A DNA stretch of 64,000 nucleotides from Liquorilactobacillus ghanensis DSM 18630 (GCF_001435235.1 NZ_AZGB01000027.1:1-64000); one strand, 5' to 3'. Positions 1-9,855 are shown, counted from the first letter of the stretch. Numbers and translations: made by a program. The notes: generated by a model not told the origin, from the letters alone.

Positions 1-7
1 TGTTTTT

Positions 8-32
8 CCACCCGCAAAGCAGGTGGTTTTTT
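8..32 (+). terminator. Intrinsic terminator of a gene left of the window
   Basis: A short GC-rich hairpin (CCACC at 8-12 pairing with GGTGG at 22-26, with an inner GC/GC pair) is followed by six T residues on the plus strand. It probably ends a plus-strand transcript that starts outside the window. Confidence 0.65.
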
Positions 33-73
33 GTTTCGCACGCACGCGAGCTCAACTAGGTCTAAAGACAATA

Positions 74-110
74 ATTAAAAAAGCTATCCATTCTGAAGAA
101 TGGATAGCTT
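74..110 (-). terminator. Intrinsic terminator of the serS transcript
   Basis: A perfect 13-bp inverted repeat (81-93 with 98-110) with a four-base loop is followed on the minus strand by a run of T. It lies downstream of serS and the small ORF after it. Confidence 0.8.
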
Positions 111-152
111 AAACATGCAAGGTATGCCAATTTCAATTACAAATTAAATAAT

Positions 153-413
153 TTATTTATCAGTACCACTTGCAGAAGAACCAAAGTTAGACGAAAAGTC
201 TAACCTTTGGGGATCACTATTTTTTAAGCGATAACTGAAATAACGTACTATTTGAATTAATAACAGAAAAAGAGCACCAGAAAGATATCGATATTTTAAA
301 ACTATTAGATTCGCTGTCAGGTTTAGGATTGTCACCAACTGGCACCGAAAAAACAGTTGTAAACGTTGATATAATAGGTTTAATAGTAACGCTCTGAAAA
401 TTAATAAAAGCAA
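153..413 (-). CDS. Small predicted membrane protein downstream of serS
   Basis: An 86-codon ORF starts with TTG two bases after the serS stop codon. The product has two hydrophobic stretches (about residues 1-15 and 42-58) and a polar serine-rich tail, so a small membrane protein is possible. I recognise no family. The Shine-Dalgarno signal is poor, with AGG almost touching the start, so translation would depend on coupling to serS. It sits between serS and the shared terminator. It could be a chance ORF. Confidence 0.35.
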   Translation of the reverse strand: MLLLIFRALLLNLLYQRLQLFFRCQLVTILNLTANLIVLKYRYLSGALFLLLIQIVRYFSYRLKNSDPQRLDFSSNFGSSASGTDK

Positions 414-415
414 CC

Positions 416-1732
416 TTACTTCAAATGATGAGCTTTTGTCGCAGCCGCTAATTGATCATTACGAGTAATTACTTTAACACCATCCATATATGGAACCAAA
501 GCTTCAGGAATCTTAATTGAACCATCAGCTTGTTGATAATTTTCCATAATAGCAGCAACTGTTCGGCCAACTGCCAAACCTGATCCATTCAAGGTATGAA
601 CATAAGCTACTGTTCCATCGGCTTTGCGATAACGGATCATTGCTCGCCGTGCTTGGAAATCCAAGCAATTTGAACATGAACTTATTTCCCGATACGTATG
701 CTGATAAGGCATCCAAACTTCAACATCATAAGTCTTAGCCGATGAAAAACCAGTATCTCCCGTTGAAAGGACAATTACGTGATGAGCCAGACCTAAACGT
801 TTCAAAACTTCCTGAGCATCAAGTGTCAGTTTCTCCAACTCTTGATATGAATTTTCTGGCTTAACATATTTTACCATCTCAACTTTGTTGAATTGATGCA
901 TCCGAATTAAACCGCGGGTATCTCGACCGGCACTCCCTGCTTCTGAACGGAAACAAGGTGTTAAAGCTGTCAGATAGACTGGTAACTGCTTTTCATCTAA
1001 AATTTCTTGAGAATAGTAATTAGTCAGTGGAACTTCCGCTGTCGGAATCAATGTCATACCAGTCGCTTCAACGGTGTAAACATCTTCTTTGAACTTAGGA
1101 AATTGTCCTGTACCAAACATGGTATTGCCAGTTACTAAATAAGGCGGTAGAACTTCTTGATATCCCTGTTCTTTAGTATGCAAATCCAGCATAAAGTTAT
1201 ATACGGCCCGCTCTAAACGAGCACCTGCATTTTTATAAAAAACAAACCGGGCACCTGAAATTTTGGCAGCTCGATCAAAATCCAGCATCTGCAGATCATC
1301 GCCTAAATCCCAGTGAGCTTGGGGCTCAAAATCAAAGGTCGGAATCGTCCCCCATTTTCTGATTTCAACGTTACTATCTTCATTTGGACCAACTGGAATA
1401 CTATCATCTGGCAAGTTAGGCAAGCGGATGGCTATGTAACGGAATTTTTCTTCCAATTCAGCTACAATCTTTTCTAATTTTTTGATTTGCTGATTTAATC
1501 CCTTAACTTCCGTAATCAATTTCTGTCGTTGCTCGTTGGTAGTTGTTTTTTGGCGAATTTGATCAGTTATTTGATTTTTTTGATTTTTTAAATCTTCAAC
1601 TTGTTTAATTTGGGTTCTTCTTTTTTGATCCAAATCAATATATTGGTCAACTTCTTCACCTTTTACTCCACGATTAGCTAACTTCTCTCGAACCAAATCT
1701 TGATGTTCTCGAACATATTTTGGATTTAACAT
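416..1732 (-). CDS. serS: Seryl-tRNA synthetase
   Basis: Class II aminoacyl-tRNA synthetase that charges tRNA-Ser with serine in the cytoplasm. The 438-residue length is normal. The N-terminal region (about 30-105) is the charged antiparallel coiled coil that contacts the long variable arm of tRNA-Ser. The catalytic core follows, with motif 2 ([16 protein letters not shown]) and motif 3 ([17 protein letters not shown]). An upstream T-box leader with a terminator just before the ribosome-binding site points to control by uncharged tRNA-Ser. Confidence 0.97.
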   Translation of the reverse strand: MLNPKYVREHQDLVREKLANRGVKGEEVDQYIDLDQKRRTQIKQVEDLKNQKNQITDQIRQKTTTNEQRQKLITEVKGLNQQIKKLEKIVAELEEKFRYIAIRLPNLPDDSIPVGPNEDSNVEIRKWGTIPTFDFEPQAHWDLGDDLQMLDFDRAAKISGARFVFYKNAGARLERAVYNFMLDLHTKEQGYQEVLPPYLVTGNTMFGTGQFPKFKEDVYTVEATGMTLIPTAEVPLTNYYSQEILDEKQLPVYLTALTPCFRSEAGSAGRDTRGLIRMHQFNKVEMVKYVKPENSYQELEKLTLDAQEVLKRLGLAHHVIVLSTGDTGFSSAKTYDVEVWMPYQHTYREISSCSNCLDFQARRAMIRYRKADGTVAYVHTLNGSGLAVGRTVAAIMENYQQADGSIKIPEALVPYMDGVKVITRNDQLAAATKAHHLK

Positions 1733-1748
1733 TAATTTTCCACTCCTT

Positions 1749-2005
1749 AAAAAAATAAAAATCCCATAACCTGCTAATGCAAGCTATGGGATGTCATTTG
1801 CAAACATGGTACCACCCAAGTTAACTGTAGTCCGGACTACAGCACTCTTTTAGTTAACGATAACCCGTTCTGACTTAGATTCATCAGAAGAACTCCGCAG
1901 CGGATTCAATCAGTTTCATTAGTCACTTTTCAGCTAACATGACTCTCTAAATAACTCCACCGATTTACTATCTGTTTCAACATTGATTATTAATTTACAA
2001 TCAAA
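1749..2005 (-). promoter_or_regulatory. T-box leader of serS
   Basis: On the minus strand the leader holds the T-box core GGGTGGTACC (1808-1817). It is followed by an intrinsic terminator (stem CCCATA/TATGGG between 1763 and 1790, then a T-rich run) directly before the serS start. Upstream there is an AGAGAG element as in other T-box stem I regions. Aligned to the trp leaders in this window, the specifier position reads UCC (1902-1904), a serine codon followed by G. The specifier call is by eye. Confidence 0.85.
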
Positions 2006-2033
2006 CTATAATTGAATTTATGCATCATGTCAA
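2005..2033 (-). promoter_or_regulatory. Promoter of the serS T-box transcript
   Basis: A consensus TTGACA box at 2028-2033 is separated by 17 bases from TATAGT at 2005-2010 on the minus strand, immediately before the T-box leader. Confidence 0.75.
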
Positions 2034-2150
2034 TAAAGTTTGATTAATAAATACAAAAAAGCTTGTCAATAAACCTGCTAGGCCTGCGATTTATCAGTTC
2101 ATGTCAGCATCTATTAATTTTTTCAATTATCAATTTATATTTTTCGATAT

Positions 2151-2194
2151 AAAAAACGAAACTGCCACAAAATAAAAATTTTGTCCAGTTTCGC
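2151..2194 (-). terminator. Intrinsic terminator after ddl
   Basis: A long hairpin (GAAACTG..ACAAAAT paired with ATTTTGT..CAGTTTC) with an AT loop is followed by six T on the minus strand, about 45 bases after the ddl stop. Confidence 0.8.
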
Positions 2195-2239
2195 TTAACT
2201 TTTATAAAACTAAGGTGCTTAACTCAAAGTTGCTGCTCA

Positions 2240-3388
2240 CTAATCTTTCTGCAAAGAATCTGGTAATTTTTCTTGACCTAATTCAACAAAATCATAATGC
2301 AATTTAGCATTATCATTAAACTCGTCTATTGCTAATTGAATTAATTGATCCAACAAATCACTATAATTAATACCAGAAACTTTCCACAACTGCGGATAAA
2401 GTGAAATATTAGTAAAGCCTGGTAAAGTATTTACTTCACCAAAATATGGCACATTATTTTCATCAACTAAAAAGTCCATCCGCGCTAATCCGCGATTATC
2501 CAAGATACGAAAAGCATCCAGTGACATTTGGGTAATTTCTGCAGCCAAGTCTTTAGGCAAGTCAACTGGCAAATCAAAAACGACTCCAGACGCGTCAACA
2601 AATTTGTTGTTATAATCGTAAAATTCATCACCGGTTGGAATTTCAATTGCTCCAAGTTTGGAAGCTTTTGGTTGCCGATTTCCCAAGACTGAACATTCAA
2701 CTTCTCGTGGATTCTGGATTGCTTCTTCAACCATGACTTTATAATCATAATTAAAGGCATCATCCAATGCCCGCTCAAATTCAGCAGCATTTTTTACTTT
2801 ATAAATTCCGACTGATGATCCTTGACGTGCCGGTTTAATGAATAGTACTTGACCTAATTTTTGACTGCATTTTTCATATGAAAAATCAGCCCGGTTTTCA
2901 GGTGTCACTACAACATATTTCGTGTTACGAACTCCGTGAAGAGTTAACAATTGTTTCGTCAAATCCTTATCAAAAGAAACTCCAGATGAAGCTACCCCAC
3001 TGCCGATCCACGGCTTATTGAGTAATCGGAACAATCCTTGGACTGTCCCATCTTCGCCCATATTTCCATGGATCACTGGGTAAAAGACATCAATATCCTT
3101 TACTTCAGAAATATTCTGAATATTTGCCAACGGATTTGAGAAATCCACTTTCGGCATAATTTCCGCCAAAACTTGGTCCTCATCCTCACCATTGAAGATG
3201 CGCATCGAGTCTTTGTTTCCTAACAGATAACCATTTTTCGCAAACATGAAGACTGAAACCTCATACTTGTTTTTATCAAGACCATCATAAACATTGCGTG
3301 CTGATCTTTTAGAAACGTCATGCTCCGAAGAGTTACCGCCAAAAAATAAAGCAATGTGTAATTTCTTTTTTCCCATTGTATCGCTCAT
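2240..3388 (-). CDS. ddl: D-alanine-D-alanine/D-lactate ligase (Phe type)
   Basis: ATP-grasp ligase joining D-Ala to a second D-Ala or D-lactate for the peptidoglycan stem. Family marks are FFGGNSSEHDVS near the N-terminus, IHGNMGEDG around 107-114, and the FGEVNTLPGF ATP/Mg site near the C-terminus. In the substrate loop (FYDYNNKF, 256-263) the residue equal to Tyr216 of E. coli DdlB is Phe263. In the Leuconostoc and Lactobacillus enzymes this Phe goes with D-Ala-D-lactate synthesis and intrinsic vancomycin resistance. Translation may start at Met5 (3376) instead, since AGGA touches the first ATG. The gene is monocistronic. Confidence 0.95.
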   Translation of the reverse strand: MSDTMGKKKLHIALFFGGNSSEHDVSKRSARNVYDGLDKNKYEVSVFMFAKNGYLLGNKDSMRIFNGEDEDQVLAEIMPKVDFSNPLANIQNISEVKDIDVFYPVIHGNMGEDGTVQGLFRLLNKPWIGSGVASSGVSFDKDLTKQLLTLHGVRNTKYVVVTPENRADFSYEKCSQKLGQVLFIKPARQGSSVGIYKVKNAAEFERALDDAFNYDYKVMVEEAIQNPREVECSVLGNRQPKASKLGAIEIPTGDEFYDYNNKFVDASGVVFDLPVDLPKDLAAEITQMSLDAFRILDNRGLARMDFLVDENNVPYFGEVNTLPGFTNISLYPQLWKVSGINYSDLLDQLIQLAIDEFNDNAKLHYDFVELGQEKLPDSLQKD

Positions 3389-3607
3389 TCCTATCGAAAA
3401 TATCTTATTATACGGTTTGTTTTATTATACTATAATAAATTGCTTAATGCAGCTAAATTATAGTAATTTTGCCTGATTGCATCATATCATGTTTTACAGT
3501 TGTTTGTCAGTTAAAAAAACTTTAATTTCATTTTTTCAGTTTATTTGCCGCCAATACCTTTTAGCATGTTAAAATTAAAATAGAAAATTCAAGATTGAGG
3601 TGAAAAT

Positions 3608-5119
3608 ATGGCAAATAAACTCTTTGGAGTAATTTATCTTACTCCGCGGCAAATTAAATTATCGATCATTGATCTGAAAACTCTAAAACTAATCGAAAGT
3701 TCAACAGCCATATATTTTCAAGTCACTGATGAACATTATCCCAAAAATATTGAATTAGTCGCTAATAAACTAAAAGGTTTCCAACAATTATTAAAAGATT
3801 ATGGCGTTAAAAATTATCGTTTGTGGGGAAACCAGCAAGCTTTGGATGATGTCAGTGCGCGCTATCTGGATGAACAGATTTTTGTGCGGACGGGAATTCG
3901 CGTTCACTGGTTGAATATCAGTCAGCTTACCTATTACAAAGCTATCGGGATCATTAACCATCTGGATAATTTTAAAGAAATCACCTCAGAACAAACCTTT
4001 TTACTAAGTTTGGGATCTGAACGGGTTTCCTTATCAAGATTTCAGCACCATAAGTTTGTTTCAACTTGGGATATCGATCTTGGATCTGAACATTTAGATG
4101 ATCTTTCCGATATCATTGATCTTAGCCCTAGTGCTCCGGTTGAAGTTGTTGATGATTATATTGGCAGCAAGTTGGAAAATTTGCGGCATATTTTGACACC
4201 CAGTGGTCAGGTAGCACCTCATCTGATTTTACAAGATGCTCGTGCTTTAAATCAAAAATTAATTTCGGCTGGTCAAGATACCGCACTTTTATCGCTGGAT
4301 CATTTTAATAAGCTATTCAAAATGGTTATCCATTCTTCTGAACAATTTCTAATCAGTTATTTTGATATTGATGAACATATTGTCGAGCGTTTGATTCCCA
4401 ATTTTATTTTAATTGAAAAAATTGTTCGTTTGCTTAATGTTAAGCAGCTTGTTTTAAGCAATATTACAGTTTCCGACGGTTTAGCAATTGAACAAGCTCA
4501 AAAAATGCATTTGATTAAACAAGATCTCAGCAATATCATTTTGACTTCGGCAGAAAACATGGCCAACCGTTATTTAACCAGCCATTCGCATCGACAAGTG
4601 GTTACTAGTCTGGCACTGCATTTATTTGATCAATTAAAGAGATTGCATCATCTGGGAAAACGTGAACGACTTTTATTGCAAATTACCGCGACGGTTGATG
4701 ATATTGGAAATTACATTAGTCAGCACGGACATTATCGTCATTCTGCCTATATTTTAGAAGCTAACAAATTAATTGGGCTGTCTGATGAAGAAAATCAATT
4801 GATCGCCGAAATTTCACGTTATCATAGCAGTGAAGCTCCTGAAGCAGATGAACCGCATTTTCAACGGTTGGAACCCGCTGTTCAAATGAAAGTCGCCAAA
4901 TTAGCAGCCATATTGCGTTTGGCCGACGCGCTTGATGATTCACGTGAAGAAAAAATTCAAAAAATTTCAGTATCGCTGCAAACTGACCAATTGATTATTT
5001 ATGCTTATGCAACCCAAAATATTGCTTTAGAAAAATGGTCATTTAAAAATAAAGCAGCACTTTTCACGGAAGTCTTCGGCATTCAGCCGATCTTGAAACA
5101 ACGGAGGAGACTACAATGA
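3608..5119 (+). CDS. Ppx/GppA-like protein with degenerate active site and HD-like domain
   Basis: First gene of a ppx-like/ppk/ppx operon, with a good GAGGTG ribosome-binding site. The 503 residues cover an N-terminal Ppx/GppA (ASKHA) fold and a C-terminal HD-like domain. The usual phosphate-binding signature near the N-terminus (DLGSNS type) is absent: the start reads GVIYLTPRQIKL. The second glycine motif reads LLSLGSERVSL rather than DTGGGSTEL. In the HD-like part the expected LHDIG/LHEVG reads VDDIG, while GHYRHSAYIL is kept. I infer a regulatory or binding role, not hydrolysis. The stop overlaps the ppk start (ATGA). Confidence 0.8.
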   Translation: MANKLFGVIYLTPRQIKLSIIDLKTLKLIESSTAIYFQVTDEHYPKNIELVANKLKGFQQLLKDYGVKNYRLWGNQQALDDVSARYLDEQIFVRTGIRVHWLNISQLTYYKAIGIINHLDNFKEITSEQTFLLSLGSERVSLSRFQHHKFVSTWDIDLGSEHLDDLSDIIDLSPSAPVEVVDDYIGSKLENLRHILTPSGQVAPHLILQDARALNQKLISAGQDTALLSLDHFNKLFKMVIHSSEQFLISYFDIDEHIVERLIPNFILIEKIVRLLNVKQLVLSNITVSDGLAIEQAQKMHLIKQDLSNIILTSAENMANRYLTSHSHRQVVTSLALHLFDQLKRLHHLGKRERLLLQITATVDDIGNYISQHGHYRHSAYILEANKLIGLSDEENQLIAEISRYHSSEAPEADEPHFQRLEPAVQMKVAKLAAILRLADALDDSREEKIQKISVSLQTDQLIIYAYATQNIALEKWSFKNKAALFTEVFGIQPILKQRRRLQ

Positions 5120-7278
5120 AATCAAATTTTAATAAACATGCTTATTTTAAAAACCGGGAACTCAGCTGGCTTGATTTTAATGGACGCGTCCTTGAAGAAG
5201 CACGCGATCCGGAAAATCCATTGTTAGAACGAGTTAACTTTTTGGGAATTACTCAAAGCAATGTTGATGAATTCTTTATGGTACGGGTTGCTTCGCTCAA
5301 TAAAATGTATTCGGTCGGCATCAAAACGACCGATGCTTCCGGGATGACTCCTAAACAGCAGATCGATGCTATCAACGCTTTAGAACAAGAAATGGTGATT
5401 AAGCGCTATAATACTTATAACCGCTCGCTGCTGCCGCAACTAGAAAAAAACGATATTAAAATTATTACTCCTCGGCAAGCTGATGAAGCTCAATATCGTT
5501 TTTTGCAAAGATATTTTAACGATGATCTTTACCCAGTTTTAACTCCTTTAGCAGATGATTCGTCACGACCTTTCCCTTTTATTAGCAATAATTCACTTAA
5601 CTTGGCTATTAGAATTCAAGAAACAAATAACGAAAAAAATAAGCAATTTGCAACTGTCCGGATTCCTGAAATTTTTGGTCGCTTAATCAAATTACCGCAC
5701 GCAACTAATACTTTTGTTTTAATTGAGGAAATTATCAAAGAATTCTTAGACAGCTTATTTACTGGCTATCAGGTCAGTGAAGCTGCTACTTATCGTGTAA
5801 TTCGTGATATGGATCTCGATGTCGCCGAAGAAGATACTTCAGATTTGCTGCGTGAAGTCCAAAAACAATTGAAAAAAAGAGAACATGGCAATGTGATGCG
5901 GCTTGAAATTGAAAGTGATATGAGCAAACAGCTCAGCAAGCGATTGATTCAAACATTAAAGGTCGACAAAAGTGCCGTTTATCGAATTAACGGGCCAATC
6001 GATTTAACTTTCTTAAAAAAGCTTTCTGGTAAAGTTACCGGTCATGACGATCTTCGCTACCAACCGTTCCGTCCATTTATCGAACCCAAACTGAGTGAGG
6101 GGGCTAATATTTTTGCGGCTATCCGGCAACAAGATTTTTTAATGCAGCATCCCTATGATTCTTTCAGCTCGGTCGTTCGTTTTATTGAACAAGCTGCTCT
6201 GGATGCTAACGTTTTAGCCATCAAAATGACTTTATACCGCGTTTCTGGTAATTCACCAATTATCAAGTACTTGGGCTTAGCTGCTCAACATGGCAAACAA
6301 GTTACCGTCTTGGTAGAAGTCAAAGCCCGATTCGATGAAGAAAACAATGTCCGGTGGGCTAAACAATTGGAAAAAATGGGCTGTCACGTTATTTACGGTT
6401 TAGTCGGTTTGAAAACCCATTGTAAGATGGCCCTCGTTATTCGCCGCGATGAAGATGGCATTCGCCGCTATATGCATCTTGGAACCGGCAATTATAACGA
6501 TGTAACAGCTAATTTTTATACTGATATGGGAATTTTAACTACTAATTTGGATATGGGAATTGATGCTTCTAATATCTTTAATATGCTGTCCGGTTACGCT
6601 AAGCCACCATATTTTCACAAACTTCACATTTCTCCCAATAAGATTCGTGAGTTCATTAATCGCAAAATTGATGATGAAATTGATCATGCCAAAAACGGTC
6701 AAGCAGCTGAAATTCGGATGAAAATGAATTCCTTATCTGATCAGCAAATAATTGCCAAATTATACGAAGCATCAGCAAATGGTGTTAAAATCAAGCTGAT
6801 CGTTCGCGGCATTTGCTGCTTAAAGACCGATATCCCGGGAATTAGTAAAAATATTGAAGTTCATTCAATTGTTGGTCGTTTTTTGGAACACAGTCGGATT
6901 TATTACTTCTACAACCAAGGCAGTCAAGATGTTTATCTAGCCAGTGCCGATATGATGACGCGCAACCTTGATCGCCGGGTAGAATTACTTTTCCCTGCTT
7001 TACAGGACAATATCAAAAACAAAATTATTTCAATTTTTAATTTAATGTGGCAAGATAATGTCAAAACCCGTGTCCTGCATGGCGATCGTTTTGAACCAAT
7101 TGATCGCCGCGGATTAACTCCGCTCAACGTTCAAGAATTTTTTGTTGCTGAAGCCATGAAAAAAAATCACTTATTACTAGAACATCGGCGGCAAGTCAAA
7201 CAGCAGGCAGTTGCTTTTCAGCCAATGATGCATCATGAAAGCTCCCTAAAACCCACAAATGATTCACAGGAGGAATAG
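5116..7278 (+). CDS. ppk1: Polyphosphate kinase 1
   Basis: Reversible transfer of the ATP gamma-phosphate to polyphosphate. The 720-residue length and domain order are normal: N-terminal helical domain starting with FKNRELSWLDFNGRVLEEA, head domain, then two phospholipase-D-like catalytic domains. The autophosphorylated histidine is His454 in YMHLGTGNYND, and the second catalytic histidine is His592 in FLEHSRIYYF. It is translationally coupled to the gene before it and lies 5 bases before ppx, so synthesis and breakdown of polyphosphate are co-expressed. Confidence 0.97.
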   Translation: MKSNFNKHAYFKNRELSWLDFNGRVLEEARDPENPLLERVNFLGITQSNVDEFFMVRVASLNKMYSVGIKTTDASGMTPKQQIDAINALEQEMVIKRYNTYNRSLLPQLEKNDIKIITPRQADEAQYRFLQRYFNDDLYPVLTPLADDSSRPFPFISNNSLNLAIRIQETNNEKNKQFATVRIPEIFGRLIKLPHATNTFVLIEEIIKEFLDSLFTGYQVSEAATYRVIRDMDLDVAEEDTSDLLREVQKQLKKREHGNVMRLEIESDMSKQLSKRLIQTLKVDKSAVYRINGPIDLTFLKKLSGKVTGHDDLRYQPFRPFIEPKLSEGANIFAAIRQQDFLMQHPYDSFSSVVRFIEQAALDANVLAIKMTLYRVSGNSPIIKYLGLAAQHGKQVTVLVEVKARFDEENNVRWAKQLEKMGCHVIYGLVGLKTHCKMALVIRRDEDGIRRYMHLGTGNYNDVTANFYTDMGILTTNLDMGIDASNIFNMLSGYAKPPYFHKLHISPNKIREFINRKIDDEIDHAKNGQAAEIRMKMNSLSDQQIIAKLYEASANGVKIKLIVRGICCLKTDIPGISKNIEVHSIVGRFLEHSRIYYFYNQGSQDVYLASADMMTRNLDRRVELLFPALQDNIKNKIISIFNLMWQDNVKTRVLHGDRFEPIDRRGLTPLNVQEFFVAEAMKKNHLLLEHRRQVKQQAVAFQPMMHHESSLKPTNDSQEE

Positions 7279-7283
7279 AACAT

Positions 7284-8237
7284 ATGCTAAATTTTGCCAT
7301 AATCGATCTGGGATCAAATTCGATCCGCATGAAAATTTCACAAATCAATCCCGATGGCAGTTATACTGTTACTCATCAACTTAAGGAAATGGTACGACTT
7401 TCAGAAAATATGGGAACGGAAAAAATTCTTCAACCGGAACCAATCAAACGAACGCTTAAGGCTCTTAATGAATTTAAAAAGATTTATAGTCAGCTGCCAA
7501 ATTTGCAATTAACAGCTCTAGCAACCGCCGCTGTTAGGCAAGCAAAAAATCAAGCTCAGTTTTTAAAAGAAGTAAAAGATAAAATTGGTTTGGATTTTAC
7601 TGTTATCTCAGGCGATTATGAGGCATATTTAGATTATCTAGGTGTCAGCCAAACTTTAAAGATCGGGAAAAAATGTTTGATCATGGATACTGGTGGTGCC
7701 AGCACTGAATTAATTTATGTTAAGAATCAAAAAATCAAAAACTTAATTAGCCTGCCCTTTGGCTCGGTAACTATCTCGCAAAAATTTGGTTTAAACGATC
7801 AAATCAAACCAGCTAATTTATTCTATGCAATGACAGAAATCGAACAATTACTGACCGATATTGATTGGATTCTAGAGGCTCACAAATCAAACTTAGTTGT
7901 CTTAGGGGGCAGCAATCGAACATTAGCCAAAATTGCTCGGCGCCAACAATTTAAAACAGAACTTCCAAGTCTTCATGGCTATCAACTAAAAGCTGCTCAA
8001 GCAGTCGATATTTTTGCTGAATTAACCAGTCTGGATCGAATTGGTCGTGGTGACATTCCAGGATTGGCTAAAGAACGGGCTGATGTAATTGTCGGTGGAT
8101 TAATTCCGTTAACGCTACTATTACGCGTTTTACATGTTCCTAAAATTTTATTCTCAAATTGTGGTTTGCGAGATGGGGCACTTTTCAATTATTTAACAAA
8201 AATGCAATTGCCGATTAAGGCTGAAATAACCAAATAA
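7284..8237 (+). CDS. ppx: Exopolyphosphatase, Ppx/GppA family
   Basis: Releases phosphate from polyphosphate ends (or from pppGpp in the GppA branch). Unlike the paralogue upstream of ppk1, both phosphate-binding loops are intact: IIDLGSNSIRMKI at 6-18 and IMDTGGASTELIYV at about 133-146. The 317-residue length fits the short form made only of the ASKHA domains, without an HD domain. A strong AGGAGG lies before the ATG. It is the last gene of the operon and is followed by a terminator. Confidence 0.93.
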   Translation: MLNFAIIDLGSNSIRMKISQINPDGSYTVTHQLKEMVRLSENMGTEKILQPEPIKRTLKALNEFKKIYSQLPNLQLTALATAAVRQAKNQAQFLKEVKDKIGLDFTVISGDYEAYLDYLGVSQTLKIGKKCLIMDTGGASTELIYVKNQKIKNLISLPFGSVTISQKFGLNDQIKPANLFYAMTEIEQLLTDIDWILEAHKSNLVVLGGSNRTLAKIARRQQFKTELPSLHGYQLKAAQAVDIFAELTSLDRIGRGDIPGLAKERADVIVGGLIPLTLLLRVLHVPKILFSNCGLRDGALFNYLTKMQLPIKAEITK

Positions 8238-8253
8238 ACTTAACTAGCAAATA

Positions 8254-8304
8254 AAAACAGGGTTATGACAAAATATTTATTTTGCCGTAATCCTGTTTTA
8301 TTTT
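8254..8304 (+). terminator. Terminator of the polyphosphate operon
   Basis: An inverted repeat (AACAGG-TTA..CAAAAT with ATTTTG..TAA-CCTGTT, two mismatches) is followed by a T-rich run on the plus strand. The remaining stretch to 8548 is AT-rich and shows no supported gene or RNA. Confidence 0.7.
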
Positions 8305-8548
8305 AAATTATAATTAAGTCGAAACTCTCTTAATATCTAAATCAGTGAAATAATTAATTGAAAAACTAATAAAAAATTGCTCTTACTATCAATAGTGTCC
8401 TAAAATTTAATTTGACTGTCCTTAATTCAACAAGCGCACTAGTTAGGTTTTACATATCTTGCCAGTTATTCAAAGATCAACGTTTCTCGCTCTTTGCTTT
8501 TGATAAACAATCGATTTTTTGAATTAATCTTATTCAGCTAGTTTCTAA

Positions 8549-9388
8549 CTATAAAGTCAAAACTGCATCGTTATTTTTAATAGTTCCCAGCATCTGTTGC
8601 GCCATTGTACCATATTTCTTTTTAGGATGAGTCAGATGATACTCACAAATATCCAGTGCGCATTGCAATAATAAACACCGCTGCAAAGCATGACTTGGTA
8701 TTTCAAAATCGTGTTCTGTTTCATAACCATCAAGAAATTTCTGCCGGAGCCGTGGTGCCTTGATTTCATTATAAAAGAATTTGATAAAATCTTGGTAACT
8801 GACTCCCATATGCGAGCGTTCAAAATCAATCAGAATCAATCGATCATGGTAATGCATAATATTACGTATACTGAAATCTCCATGTAAAACTACTTTAGGC
8901 AGTTGCTCAAATTCATTATCAGCTGCTTCAAGATCAGCCGCCAATAAAGCTAAACTATCAGCTGCTGATTGAGCATAAACTGTTCCTTTCAGACGTTCAA
9001 CCTGCTTTTTTAATTGTGATGATAACGGTGAAGTATCATCAACAACCGACACTTTCTCAGCTAATCGCTTGTGAAAATCTCCCAGCAGTTTCCCAAACTC
9101 AAACGCTGATCGTTCATTAATTTCTGCACTATCAAACTCTTTTAAGTGCCGATTGCGCAAAGTAACGACATAATTATCTTCAAATATAACACTATCTAAA
9201 TAAACATCTGGTGCATATACCTGATTAACATGCTGTTCCGCATAAAACATATCTTTTTCTTTAAAAATCTTAACAAATAAAGCTCCATGAAAAACTTTAC
9301 TGTTGCCAACTAAATGTTGATTTCCTGCAACATCGTGAATTTTTTTAAGGTCTGCCTGATAATAATCATTCAAAAAATCGATTAACAT
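8549..9388 (-). CDS. Aminoglycoside-phosphotransferase-like kinase
   Basis: Protein-kinase-like phosphotransferase of the APH/choline-kinase type, 279 residues. An ATP-binding lysine is likely in ALFVKIF (about 40). The catalytic loop is VVLHGDFSIRN, with the HGD..N pattern, and the metal-binding motif is LILIDFE. The substrate cannot be told from sequence; sugars, choline-like compounds and aminoglycosides are all possible in this family. It is a single gene between the polyphosphate operon and a divergent membrane-protein gene, with GGAG about 11 bases before the ATG. Confidence 0.75.
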   Translation of the reverse strand: MLIDFLNDYYQADLKKIHDVAGNQHLVGNSKVFHGALFVKIFKEKDMFYAEQHVNQVYAPDVYLDSVIFEDNYVVTLRNRHLKEFDSAEINERSAFEFGKLLGDFHKRLAEKVSVVDDTSPLSSQLKKQVERLKGTVYAQSAADSLALLAADLEAADNEFEQLPKVVLHGDFSIRNIMHYHDRLILIDFERSHMGVSYQDFIKFFYNEIKAPRLRQKFLDGYETEHDFEIPSHALQRCLLLQCALDICEYHLTHPKKKYGTMAQQMLGTIKNNDAVLTL

Positions 9389-9533
9389 GTTTTGCCATCT
9401 CCGTTCTACGGTCTAATTTAATTGTACTTTAAACATCGATATCTTAGCAACAATTCCTTATCAATTAAATTTAAAGATTGCGTTAATTACATTAAAAAGG
9501 TAAAATCAATAAAAATTGAAAAGGAGTTATCCT

Positions 9534-9854
9534 ATGTCTAAAAAGCAAATATTAAGTGCTCTTGCTTATTTGTCGATTTTATTTGCCCCATTTATTTTTC
9601 CTCTGATTATCTGGATCGTTTGTCGAGATGAACCATTCATCCGCCACCATGCTGCCGTTGCACTTTGGCTGCACTTAATTCCTTTACTACTATGGATCGC
9701 AGCAATTATTTTCTTAGGCATCGGTGGTTTATTCACCAGCCATCTGCAATATTTTGGAGCTGGCATGATTATTATTTTAGGCTTAATTTTATTAACTAGC
9801 TTGGTTATCTTTATTTATAACCTTTATAAAGGAATTAAATTATTAGTTAATTAA
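9534..9854 (+). CDS. DUF4870-type small membrane protein
   Basis: About 106 residues with three to four hydrophobic segments. The pattern is typical of the DUF4870 family: an N-terminal LSALAYLSILFAPFIFPLIIW helix, a short loop with FIRHHAAVALWLH, then two more helices. The role is unknown. I chose the ATG at 9534 because AAGGAG (9521-9526) sits 7 bases upstream; an in-frame TTG at 9516 lies before that signal. It converges with the macro-domain gene, with only one base between the stops. Confidence 0.8.
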   Translation: MSKKQILSALAYLSILFAPFIFPLIIWIVCRDEPFIRHHAAVALWLHLIPLLLWIAAIIFLGIGGLFTSHLQYFGAGMIIILGLILLTSLVIFIYNLYKGIKLLVN

Positions 9855-9855
9855 A

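Noticed and set aside
8690-8887. 65-codon plus-strand frame
   Set aside because: It lies wholly inside the APH-like kinase gene on the other strand and mirrors its codons.
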